Assembly (NCBI RefSeq): GCF_041860085.1
Contig: NZ_CP124747.1
Location: 5,288,501-5,352,500, forward strand
Length of the DNA: 64,000 nucleotides
Source: Schlesneria sp. DSM 10557
GTDB taxonomy: Bacteria > Planctomycetota > Planctomycetia > Planctomycetales > Planctomycetaceae
Direction: 5' to 3'
Position numbers and translations under genes: made by a program. The notes below the pieces were generated by a model. It worked only from the letters and a program-made list of their open reading frames with translations, did not search any database and had not been told where the DNA came from. Positions 56,053 through 64,000 of this stretch are shown here, piece by piece. Position 1 is the first letter of the stretch, and each line of letters opens with the position of its first letter.

Positions 56053-57120
56053 ATGAAGTCGCGTAGCAGACATCCATACCCCTTCGTCAAAAGATGGTGC
56101 CGGTTATGGCTCATCGTCGTCTGGGGTGTCGTGTTGACTCCGTTGATGGCGTTCGGACAGACTCCGGCGGAGGGGAGATCGTTTGTTCTTCCCGCCCCCG
56201 CTGAATCCGGGGCGGAAGCATCTCTTCCTCCCTCAACGCAGACGATCGTTCGCGGACCCTGCGACCCCGACTACTGGATCATCAGTACGCGTTGCGCGGA
56301 AGCGGAAGTCGAAGCCGGTGTCGGATACAACTATAAGGTCTATCGGTTCGAGGGACCGAATCCCGGTCGCTACAGCTCAATGGACGAGCTGCTCGCCTCT
56401 CTTCAACCCGGTGTGCCAGTGTGCTTTATGGCACATGGCAGTTTCGTCACCTGGGATTCCATGCTCAATGACTCGGCACAGACATATCGCTGGTTGCGGG
56501 GTGCGGCCCCCTGCCAGCCGGTTCATATGATCTTCTACACGTGGGCCAGTGATGACGTTGAATGTTGTATACCGGGACTGCGAGTGAACGTCCTGGGACG
56601 GCGTGCTTCCCTGAACGGGTTTTATCTTGCGGATCTGATCACAAAAGTGAGTCATCAGCATCCGGTTTGCGTGATCGGCCACAGTCACGGAACACGGATG
56701 GTGAGTGCCGCACTGCATTCCATGGGGGGCGGTGCTGTGGAAGGGCGATTCTTTGCGGGCGGTCCCCAACCTCCTCGCCGGATTCGCGTGATTCTGGCTG
56801 CGGCGGCGATTGATCATGACTGGCTGAATCCCAACGAGCGATTCGGGTTGGCTCTGAATCAGTGCGAAGCGGTGATCAATCTGAGAAACCACACGGATTT
56901 TCCCCTGACAATCTATCCTCTTCGCCGGCCGATTTCCGGTAAAGCTCTGGCCATATCGGGCTTCACCCGCCGCGACCGTGAGTTGATCGGACCGGCCAAC
57001 CAGAAGATCGTTGACTACGACGTCACCAATCTGGTCGGCTTGGGACACATCTGGGTCCACTACTATTCCCAGCCGCAGATCGCCCAGGCGATCCGGCACT
57101 TCGTCTACTTCGACGAATAA
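56053..57120 (+). CDS. Exported alpha/beta-hydrolase-like protein
   Basis: 355 residues with an N-terminal signal (WLIVVWGVVLTPLMAFGQ). The hydrolase fold is indicated by FMAHGSFVTWDSM (oxyanion region), the nucleophile elbow CVIGHSHGTRMVSAAL (GxSxG), and a late GLGHIWVHYY likely bearing the catalytic His. Cys pairs suggest disulfides, fitting an extracytoplasmic place. No clear ribosome site. Substrate unknown; resembles lipase/esterase-like planctomycete proteins. Confidence 0.75.
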   Translation: MKSRSRHPYPFVKRWCRLWLIVVWGVVLTPLMAFGQTPAEGRSFVLPAPAESGAEASLPPSTQTIVRGPCDPDYWIISTRCAEAEVEAGVGYNYKVYRFEGPNPGRYSSMDELLASLQPGVPVCFMAHGSFVTWDSMLNDSAQTYRWLRGAAPCQPVHMIFYTWASDDVECCIPGLRVNVLGRRASLNGFYLADLITKVSHQHPVCVIGHSHGTRMVSAALHSMGGGAVEGRFFAGGPQPPRRIRVILAAAAIDHDWLNPNERFGLALNQCEAVINLRNHTDFPLTIYPLRRPISGKALAISGFTRRDRELIGPANQKIVDYDVTNLVGLGHIWVHYYSQPQIAQAIRHFVYFDE

Positions 57121-57544
57121 CGCGGGGTCGGTTTCTGGGGGGCTCCGGACGACGATGCAGCTCCCCACGTTCCTGTATTTTCTGATCGATACCGGGCCTG
57201 TGCGCCGACGTCGATCGAAGTTTGCGCTGGACCGACGGCCTCCCATTCTGCCCCGTCGGTCCTCAAGCTGCCACGTTCATTCTCACGGGGGGCCAGCAGC
57301 GCAGAGGGGAATGAATTCCGGACGGCTCTCTGCGTACCTGCTGACAGTTGCGGGTTTTCCGGGCGCTGTTATCGTGTGGCGGCAGGAAGAAAATCGCTTC
57401 TGCACCGATTTGGGCAAGTTGATCAGGCTGATGACTGACCGTTTCACGGTGGGGATGAGGAAGAGACCCCGCTGTTTTCAACTTTTGTCGAATCGTCATA
57501 CGCAACGTGGATGGAACCGCCGCTTCTGAACGAAGGAGATGCCG
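57121..57544 (+). other. Intergenic region upstream of fabI
   Basis: 424 bases. Frames cross it on both strands but none has protein features. It probably contains the fabI promoter. Confidence 0.4.
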
Positions 57545-58354
57545 ATGAGTTTGATGGCTGGGAAAAAAGGCTTGGTATTTGGGATCGCCAACGATTATTC
57601 GATCGCGTGGGCGATTACCGAACAACTGCATAAAGAAGGTGCGTCACTTGGGTTCACGCATCTCCCGGACAGGGATCCAGCCAATCCAAAAATGGAGCGG
57701 CGAGTGCGAAAACTGGTCGAGCCGATCGGGGCCAAGATGCTGGTTTCGTGCGACGTCCAGAAGGATGAAGATCTCGATAAGACATTCGCCCAGGCAAAAG
57801 AAACATTCGGGACACTGGACTTCATCGTTCACTCGATCGCTTATGCGCCGATGGACGATCTGAAGGGGCCTGTCTACGGCTGCAGCCGCGACGGCTTCAA
57901 AACCTCAATGGATATCAGTGTTTACAGCCTGATGGCAATCTGCAAACGAGCCCAGGAACTGATGCCTGACGGCGGCAGCATCATTACGCTGTCCTACCTG
58001 GGCGGGGAACGCGTCATTCCCGGCTACAACGTGATGGGATTGTGCAAAGCGGCCCTCGAATCCTCCGTCGGCTACCTGGCACACGAACTGGGCCCCAAGA
58101 AGATTCGCGTCAATTCGTTGAGTGCCGGGGCCATCAAGACCCTCAGTTCTTCCGCCGTCAGTGGGATCGACGTCATGCTGAAGATGTACGAAGCCCTGTC
58201 GCCGCTCCGCCGTCCAACCGACGTCGAAGAAGTCGGCAAGACAGGCCTTTATCTCCTCAGCGATATGTCGAGCGCTGTGACCGGAGAAACACTGCACGTC
58301 GATTGTGGTTTCCACATTATGGGAGCCCCTCCTCACGACGCCAAAATCCAGTGA
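57545..58354 (+). CDS. fabI: Enoyl-[acyl-carrier-protein] reductase (NADH)
   Basis: 269 residues; last step of each fatty-acid elongation round. Short-chain dehydrogenase fold with the FabI-specific catalytic set Tyr151, Tyr161 and Lys168 in [20 protein letters not shown] (spacing as in E. coli Tyr146/Tyr156/Lys163). The NAD loop is [18 protein letters not shown] sits 6 bases before the ATG at 57545; an ATG at 57539 directly abuts it and is less likely. Alone, not in a fab cluster. Confidence 0.96.
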   Translation: MSLMAGKKGLVFGIANDYSIAWAITEQLHKEGASLGFTHLPDRDPANPKMERRVRKLVEPIGAKMLVSCDVQKDEDLDKTFAQAKETFGTLDFIVHSIAYAPMDDLKGPVYGCSRDGFKTSMDISVYSLMAICKRAQELMPDGGSIITLSYLGGERVIPGYNVMGLCKAALESSVGYLAHELGPKKIRVNSLSAGAIKTLSSSAVSGIDVMLKMYEALSPLRRPTDVEEVGKTGLYLLSDMSSAVTGETLHVDCGFHIMGAPPHDAKIQ

Positions 58355-58359
58355 TCTGA

Positions 58360-58506
58360 TCATCGCGGTAAGGCCGCTGTGATCTCGTCCGGGAATTCGA
58401 TCCAAGATCCCTCGCTGATGCGACGGGCGAAAGTGGAATCCAAGAAGATTCGACCCGCCCGCTTGTACCAGCCAGGGATCTTCTCGTTTTTCAGCAACTC
58501 CTTCAC
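58360..58506 (-). CDS. Possible small protein between fabI and the SRAP gene
   Basis: About 48 codons from a GTG (the frame is open further back into the SRAP gene). The sequence is rich in charged and aromatic residues (KIPGWYKRAGRIFLDSTFA) and looks more protein-like than usual antisense frames, but no family is recognised and the start is unclear. Confidence 0.25.
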   Translation of the reverse strand: MKELLKNEKIPGWYKRAGRIFLDSTFARRISEGSWIEFPDEITAALPR

Positions 58507-58516
58507 CTCATCACGA

Positions 58517-58522
58517 TATAAT
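58517..58522 (+). promoter_or_regulatory. -10-like TATAAT upstream of the SRAP gene
   Basis: A consensus TATAAT 50 bases before the ATG. The -35 region at the proper spacing is poor, so this is only a candidate. Confidence 0.3.
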
Positions 58523-58572
58523 GTCGGTCTGGGCCACAGTGGCTGGGAACACTTTCGCCGAGGGTTCGACTG

Positions 58573-59262
58573 ATGTGTGGGCGGATCAATTTGTGGATGT
58601 CGCCAGCCGAACTGGCTGACGTCTTCGAACTGTTTCGCGAGCCGGACTGGGAGCCTCGTTATAACCTCGGTCCGATGCAGAAGGCGCTGGCCGTGCGGCA
58701 GCATTCTCCGGGTGAACGACTTGCAGAACCTTTGCTATGGGGGCTGATCCCTTCCTGGTCAAAGACAAAACTGACCGGCCCACCTCTGAATAACGCTCGT
58801 GCTGAAACCATTGATTCGAAACCGTCGTTCAGTCAGTCGTTTCAGCTTCGCCGATGCCTGATTCCTGCCAACGGGTTTTTCGAATGGAAGCGACTCGATT
58901 CGAAATCGAAGCAGCCATGGAATATCTTTCGGGCGGATGGCCAGCCGCTGGCGCTGGCAGGAATCTGGGACCGCTGGCAAGCCGTGGATGGGACGGTCAT
59001 CGAATCGTGCGCCGTCGTCACGACCGAAGCCAACTCGTTTATGGCCCAGATTCACGACCGGATGCCCGTGATCCTGGAAAAAGAAGACTGGAAAGCCTGG
59101 CTCGACCCCAAGCTGGTCGATCTCGAGGTACTCCGACGTTTCCTCGTCCCCTGCCCCAGTGAATTTCTCGCGGCAACCCCTGTTTGCTCACTGGTCAATA
59201 ACGTGAAGTACGACAGTCCCGAGTGTCTGAAGCAAGTGACCGAAGTGCGGACACTCTTCTAG
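58573..59262 (+). CDS. SOS-response-associated peptidase (SRAP; YedK/HMCES family)
   Basis: 229 residues. Senses abasic sites in single-stranded DNA by forming a covalent thiazolidine link through Cys2. All landmarks are present: MCGRIN at the N-terminus, YNLGPMQKALAV, LNNARAETIDSKPSF, CLIPANGFFEWK and the His in IHDRMPVIL. Length matches E. coli YedK. The ATG has no choice, since Cys2 must be exposed after Met removal. Confidence 0.95.
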   Translation: MCGRINLWMSPAELADVFELFREPDWEPRYNLGPMQKALAVRQHSPGERLAEPLLWGLIPSWSKTKLTGPPLNNARAETIDSKPSFSQSFQLRRCLIPANGFFEWKRLDSKSKQPWNIFRADGQPLALAGIWDRWQAVDGTVIESCAVVTTEANSFMAQIHDRMPVILEKEDWKAWLDPKLVDLEVLRRFLVPCPSEFLAATPVCSLVNNVKYDSPECLKQVTEVRTLF

Positions 59263-59453
59263 ACACACTTCAATCATCGCCGATATGTCGGGCGCGGTCC
59301 TTTTATTCAGAATACCGCGGAAACCACAACCTATCCTCGTGATATTCACACCGGTATACTTGCCGGGGCTTCGAACTGATGCATGCCTGACTTTATTTGA
59401 AGTCAGTGGCTGATAACGATTCGATCCTGCTCGGTTCAACGAGGGATTCGATA

Positions 59454-62400
59454 ATGATTCGTCAACGTACTCGACAATTCCGTCCGTGGTTGATTGCCGG
59501 ATGTTTGTTGTCTGTGTTTCTCGCCCCGGTTCTGACGAATGGCGTTCTGCTGCGTGCAGCCGAGGACGCTGAGCCTGCAAAAGAGGCGAACCCGACCGAG
59601 GACGATGTCCGACTGCTGAAGGGGCTGTTCCGGGAACTTTTCAACCCGAGAGCCAATGGCCAGCGCCGCCAGCGTGACATGGGCGAAGGGGGACTTCGGT
59701 CCACGGACGAAGGAGACGAAGAGAGCCCTCGCGACTCGATCGACAGTCGGGCCCCTCACGACACCAAGAATGAACAGGTGCTTCAGGCCGCGGAACTGGC
59801 CGTTCGACAGAAAAACTGGAAGCAGGCCATCGAACTGCTTCAGAAGTTGCTCGATCAGTCGGAAGACTCACTTCATCGTTCTGCGGGCGGATCGTGGCAG
59901 TCGATGCGAAAAACGGCCAATCAGATGCTTGGGCAAATGCCCGAATCAATCCTGCAGGAATATCGCGGTCAGTACAGCGGGCTGGCTCAGCAGCAGCTCG
60001 AAGCCGCGAAACGAAGCGGACTCACCCGTGACTTTGTGAACGTCGCAACTCGCTATTTCCACACCCCCGCCGGTTACGAGGCTGCGAACTATCTGGGCTC
60101 GCTGCACTTTGACCGGTCTGAGTTTGGCCTGGCGGCGCGGTGGTTTGAAGAGCTGATCGCATCACCGGCGAGTCTGACCCGTAACGACCGCTGGAAGCTT
60201 CAGGCGATTCTGGCGGTGGCTCGATCGGGAAAACAGGCCGAAGCCGACGCCTTGCTCGATCAGCTTTCACAAGGTCGAAGCACGCTGGTGACGCTGGGTG
60301 GGGGCAGTCTTCCAGCGTCAGACTGGCTGGGAAAAGTTCAGTTCAGCGCCACGCCACAGACCTTGGCCCTTGCCGACTGGACGCAGCTCTACGGGACGGC
60401 GGCTCGTCTGGGAACTGCCGTGGGGGGCGACCCTCTGCTCTCACCCGACTGGTTCTTGCCACTTACCTCGAGCCATACGGTGCGGAATGCCCTGAAGTGG
60501 CTCGTGCAGGATCTGCAGGATCAGCAACGGGCTCAGATCATGGCCTCTTCACCATTAGTGATGGACGGCAAGGTCGTTTATCGGGATCTGAGGGGCATTC
60601 GCAGCGTCGACCTGGAAACCGGAAGGCCTCTGTGGGAAAGCGTGGAAGGGATTTCGCCGGAACGGATTCTGGGTGGCTTACCCTCGCAGCAGATCGATTT
60701 GCAGGATGGCTGGCGGCTGCGCGGTAATTCATTCCAGAATATGAACGAGTTCCAGGGATCGGCCGCCGAATACAGCCCCTTGACGAGTCTGCTGTTTCGC
60801 GATGGTGCTCACGGAATCATCAGTGGCGATGGCAACCAGTTATTCGTCATCGAAGAGCATGGCATTCTGTCCCGCAATCAACCCGGTCAACACTGGGGCT
60901 GGGATGGAAATCCCGATCCGCAGGATCCGTTTGGACTTCCCTGGAAGACGAACCGCCTCGTCTCGTACGACCTGCATACCGGCCGAACACTCTGGACCCT
61001 GGGGGGCAGCGAATCTCGGGAATCGTTCGACCCGCCGCTCGCCGGAACCTACTTCTATGGGACCCCTGCCGTTGCGGGCGAAGAACTGTTCGTGGTGGCC
61101 AGTAAAGGAGATGACATCCGGCTCTGGTCGCTCGACCGCCAGTCGGGATCTCCGTTGTGGTCGCAACTGATCGCTTACTCGGACACGAAGATTGATCTCG
61201 ATATCGCCCGGCGATGGATTACGTCTCAAGTGGCAGTCGGCGACGGAGTCATCGTTTGTCCCACGACGGTCGGCTGGATCGTCGCCATCGACCAGTTGAG
61301 AAAATCGGTGCTCTGGGCTCACCGATACGCCCCCGCGACCAATCAGTCGAACCACGAACGAGAACCGGGGTCGCAACTCTTACCGCAACGCGAGCTGAAC
61401 GCTCTCTGGTGCCCCTCTGCCCCGATCATCAGCGGCAATTACGTTGTTTACACGCCGCAGGAAGAACCCGTGCTGATCTGTCTTAATGCGACGGACGGTC
61501 GCCGGGTCTGGGATCAGCCGAAGAACAGTGGTCTGTACCTTGCCGGGGTCTTCGATCAGAATGTGGTCGTGGTCGGGGAAACCTCCGTGATCGCGTACCA
61601 GCTTACCAGCGGCAATGAATTGTGGACGGCACCGTTCGACGAAGGAGTACTCCCATCCGGCCGCGGGGTCGTTGTCGAGGATCACTTCTACGTTCCGCTC
61701 AGCAACGGAGAACTGCGAACCATCAACCTCAAGACCGGGGAACTCGTGTCGCGGACGTTCGTGGCATCGCAGCAACCCCCGCTGGGTAATCTGGCCATGC
61801 ACCGGGGGAAACTGGTGTCGCTCAGTCCCGCCGGTCTCACTGCATTCGGCCAGCGCGATGCACTGCTGCGGACGATCCAGGATAAACTTGCCGCCGATCC
61901 CAATGATGCCTGGGCTCTGCTCCGGTCGAGTGAAATCCAGCTTCTCAATCGTCAGTACCCGGAAGCAATTCAGCTACTGAGGAAGATTGACCGCCAGAAA
62001 CTTTCAGAAGAGGAACAGGCACGACATCATTCCGCACTGGTGGAAAGCCTTTCGACCTTGATTCACGAAGATGTGCTGAATCGGGGTACGGAACTGGAGG
62101 AATTGCGGGAACTAGCTGAGACTCCGGCCGAGCGATTGCTGTTTCAGGAACTCTCGGCTGAGAGACTGCTGGCGGAGAATAAGCCGCTCGAAGCGTTTGA
62201 TGTTTTCCTGCAGCTTGCCAGTGATCCCGGTAGCGGGTCAATCACGCGGACGGATAACACCCACGTCACCTCCAGCAGGACCGTCTGGTTGAGTGGTCGA
62301 ATGTTTGATCTGTGGCAGGCCACCCCCGAGGACAAGCGGATCGATCTTGACCAGCGAATTTCCGCCGTCACAACTGCGGCATCCGAACAAAGTCGGGAGG

Positions 62401-64000
62401 CCTGCCAGGCGACGGTCCGACTCTTCTCATTCCATCCCGCGGCCGTTCACGCCCGCTTCAAACTGTTGGACTGGCTGGTCGCAGCAGAGGATTTCGCTTC
62501 TGCACGGCTTGTCCTCGAGCAACTGACGGACAGTTCGGACCGATCGGTATCGGCAAAGGCAATCGAGCAGTTGGCTCGCATGATGGTTCAGTTGAAGCAG
62601 CCTGCTGACGCTGTGCACTACTATCAAATTCTGGAATCCCAATATGGCGACGTCGTGGTCCGGGAAGGAGTCACCGGATCTGCCCTTGCCGCAGAAGCAA
62701 AAACGAGTTCCGAGCTGGATTTCGGGGAACATCAGCGAGGGGTGACCTGGCCCAGCACTCCACTACGGTCGGTGCAGTCCGTCGTCAATTATTCCCAACC
62801 TCCGCAGAACGTGACTCTGGAAACACAGCTTCCGTTCTTTGATCGATTGAGCTTTGATGCCTATCCCAATGAACAACGGCTGGCCATGGAGTCGGTTGCC
62901 AGTGGAAACGTCGAATGGATGGTACCTCTTCGCTCGGCCGTACGGGGCGTTGATGAAGGACCCTTCGTTGTCCAGCAGATTGGACATCAATTGTTCTTCA
63001 TCAGCAGAGGAATCCTGCATGCAGTGTCACCTGTTGAACGAAAAATCCTGTGGTCCCGTTCACTGGACGAAAATGCGGACGGAATTACCTCCGGACGCCA
63101 TTCCTCGCGACCGCTCGTCTTTTCGATGATGACCCCGGCAAGCTACGAGGGGATTCAGGGAATCATGCTTCAGCGAGCCCAACAGACGGGAAGTCTGGCA
63201 ATTGCACAACCGACGTATCTCTGCGTCTACGGAAGGCGGTCGTTCTCTGTCATTGATCCCCAATCGGGTGAAATCCTGTGGACGCTGGACGGTCTTCCAA
63301 CCAATGCCATCGTGGCGGGACATCGAGACGCGATTTTCAGTCTCGTTCCTGGAAAAGACGAGGTCTCAGCGTATCGCGCCCTGGACGGAAAGCCTTTGAT
63401 CGTCGAAGGGGGGGCAAAGATCCTGAACAATGCCTTAACCTCACATGGCTCATCACTGCTGGTTCTGGATCAAGACGGCCCCAATCCGTTGCGAGCGCTC
63501 GGCTTGAAGCGAGAGAAGGTTGTATTGAGACTGCACGATCCTGTGGCCAACGCGACTCAATGGAAAATGGAATTCCCCGCTGGTTCAGTAGTTAGCCTTC
63601 TCGGTGACGATGAAGTTGTCGTTCTGAAGACGGATGGACAAATCCAGCGAATCGACATCGCAACCGGACGAGCCACCAGCCTCGAATCCATTCCCGCCAA
63701 AAAGGCCGCGCAGCGGAGCGAGAAGTACCTGTTTGCCGACGCAGATCGGATTTATCTGATCGTCAATTCGCGAGATCACGGAAATCAAACCTACGGTGAA
63801 AGTCTGGCGTCAATCCGAATGAATGGGACGCTCTACTGCTGGAACCGGAAGTCCAATGCATTCATGTGGCCGCCATGCGAAGTGAAGAATCAGAATCTCG
63901 TGGTGGACCGGTTCTCGACTCTGCCCGTGATTCTGTGCGTCTCCCGATCGTGGAAGCAGCGCGGCCGCATCAATATCGGGACGGGGACTCTGAACATCAC
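59454..64000 (+). CDS. Exported TPR and PQQ-like beta-propeller protein (partial)
   Basis: At least 1515 residues, open at the right edge. A signal peptide (WLIAGCLLSVFLAPVLT) leads to a polar linker, TPR-like helices (about 100-280; NWKQAIELLQKLLDQ, AARWFEELIASP), a PQQ-like propeller with blades such as GRPLWESVEG, GRTLWTLGGS, QSGSPLWSQLI and KSVLWAHRYAP, a second helical part with TPR character near residues 800-1100, then further blades (GEILWTLDGL). GAGGGA lies about 9 bases before the ATG. No PQQ ligands or dehydrogenase motifs were recognised, so it is likely a binding or scaffold propeller. The C-terminus is missing. Confidence 0.85.
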   Translation, partial: MIRQRTRQFRPWLIAGCLLSVFLAPVLTNGVLLRAAEDAEPAKEANPTEDDVRLLKGLFRELFNPRANGQRRQRDMGEGGLRSTDEGDEESPRDSIDSRAPHDTKNEQVLQAAELAVRQKNWKQAIELLQKLLDQSEDSLHRSAGGSWQSMRKTANQMLGQMPESILQEYRGQYSGLAQQQLEAAKRSGLTRDFVNVATRYFHTPAGYEAANYLGSLHFDRSEFGLAARWFEELIASPASLTRNDRWKLQAILAVARSGKQAEADALLDQLSQGRSTLVTLGGGSLPASDWLGKVQFSATPQTLALADWTQLYGTAARLGTAVGGDPLLSPDWFLPLTSSHTVRNALKWLVQDLQDQQRAQIMASSPLVMDGKVVYRDLRGIRSVDLETGRPLWESVEGISPERILGGLPSQQIDLQDGWRLRGNSFQNMNEFQGSAAEYSPLTSLLFRDGAHGIISGDGNQLFVIEEHGILSRNQPGQHWGWDGNPDPQDPFGLPWKTNRLVSYDLHTGRTLWTLGGSESRESFDPPLAGTYFYGTPAVAGEELFVVASKGDDIRLWSLDRQSGSPLWSQLIAYSDTKIDLDIARRWITSQVAVGDGVIVCPTTVGWIVAIDQLRKSVLWAHRYAPATNQSNHEREPGSQLLPQRELNALWCPSAPIISGNYVVYTPQEEPVLICLNATDGRRVWDQPKNSGLYLAGVFDQNVVVVGETSVIAYQLTSGNELWTAPFDEGVLPSGRGVVVEDHFYVPLSNGELRTINLKTGELVSRTFVASQQPPLGNLAMHRGKLVSLSPAGLTAFGQRDALLRTIQDKLAADPNDAWALLRSSEIQLLNRQYPEAIQLLRKIDRQKLSEEEQARHHSALVESLSTLIHEDVLNRGTELEELRELAETPAERLLFQELSAERLLAENKPLEAFDVFLQLASDPGSGSITRTDNTHVTSSRTVWLSGRMFDLWQATPEDKRIDLDQRISAVTTAASEQSREACQATVRLFSFHPAAVHARFKLLDWLVAAEDFASARLVLEQLTDSSDRSVSAKAIEQLARMMVQLKQPADAVHYYQILESQYGDVVVREGVTGSALAAEAKTSSELDFGEHQRGVTWPSTPLRSVQSVVNYSQPPQNVTLETQLPFFDRLSFDAYPNEQRLAMESVASGNVEWMVPLRSAVRGVDEGPFVVQQIGHQLFFISRGILHAVSPVERKILWSRSLDENADGITSGRHSSRPLVFSMMTPASYEGIQGIMLQRAQQTGSLAIAQPTYLCVYGRRSFSVIDPQSGEILWTLDGLPTNAIVAGHRDAIFSLVPGKDEVSAYRALDGKPLIVEGGAKILNNALTSHGSSLLVLDQDGPNPLRALGLKREKVVLRLHDPVANATQWKMEFPAGSVVSLLGDDEVVVLKTDGQIQRIDIATGRATSLESIPAKKAAQRSEKYLFADADRIYLIVNSRDHGNQTYGESLASIRMNGTLYCWNRKSNAFMWPPCEVKNQNLVVDRFSTLPVILCVSRSWKQRGRINIGTGTLNI

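Noticed and set aside
57011..57529. 172-codon plus-strand frame before fabI
   Set aside because: Begins inside the alpha/beta hydrolase gene and has Arg-rich, featureless sequence.
1..64000. CRISPR arrays, tRNA/rRNA genes, phage or defence islands
   Set aside because: No regular short repeats, tRNA-like T-arms in cloverleaf context, integrase or restriction/toxin genes were seen; the only mobile trace is the transposase fragment.

Overview
The window is typical of a Planctomycetes chromosome (order Planctomycetales is likely, genus not assigned). The evidence is a DUF1549/DUF1553 (PSCyt/PSD) protein paired with a DUF1501 protein, a TIGR03067-type protein, a DUF1598 protein, an ECF sigma factor overlapping a Hanks-type kinase, two ClpP paralogues, and a very large PQQ-like propeller protein. 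GC content is moderately high throughout. I see no rRNA, tRNA, CRISPR array, prophage or complete insertion sequence.

Layout. 1-7.6 kb (minus strand): an RND efflux locus of adaptor, pump and outer-membrane factor (the last runs off the left edge). A relic of an ISAzo13-type transposase N-terminus lies between the pump and the outer-membrane factor. 8.1-14.1 kb (minus): the TIGR03067 protein and the DUF1501-DUF1549 pair. 14.5-16.3 kb: a secreted PD40 propeller protein overlapping a convergent Uma2-type nuclease. 16.7-20.3 kb (plus): a glycolate-oxidase operon with fused GlcD-GlcE followed by GlcF. 20.4-23.0 kb (minus): two RNA methyltransferases. 23.5-36.8 kb: housekeeping and metabolic genes (HlyD-like adaptor, murG, FAH hydrolase, leuS, purE-purK, a membrane-tethered TAXI receptor, an HpcH aldolase, a HAD phosphatase).

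37.0-44.1 kb holds the most unusual gene: a 2359-residue KS-CLF-AT-DH'-DH-DH'-DH megasynthase related to the PfaC/Pfa3 subunit of polyunsaturated fatty acid synthases. It has no acyl-carrier, ketoreductase or enoylreductase domain and no recognisable pfa partner gene nearby. 44.4-50.0 kb: tandem clpP genes, scpA, and an ECF-kinase pair whose kinase carries a tail with LTxxQ-like motifs. 50.3-59.3 kb: a cNMP-fold protein, an SGNH hydrolase, a DUF1598 protein whose signal peptide lies in another reading frame, a CopD-like membrane protein, csrA, an OmpH-like lipoprotein, a secreted alpha/beta hydrolase, fabI, and an SRAP (YedK/HMCES) gene. 59.5 kb to the end: a TPR/PQQ-like propeller protein open at the right edge.

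How the genes fit together. Envelope functions dominate: efflux, peptidoglycan synthesis (MurG), lipid synthesis (FabI and the megasynthase), an OmpH-like periplasmic protein, a transmembrane kinase with sigma factor, and many secreted proteins of planctomycete-specific families. No single new defence or mobile system is visible. The best candidates for under-described biology are the orphan PUFA-synthase-like protein and the kinase with a possible envelope-sensing tail.
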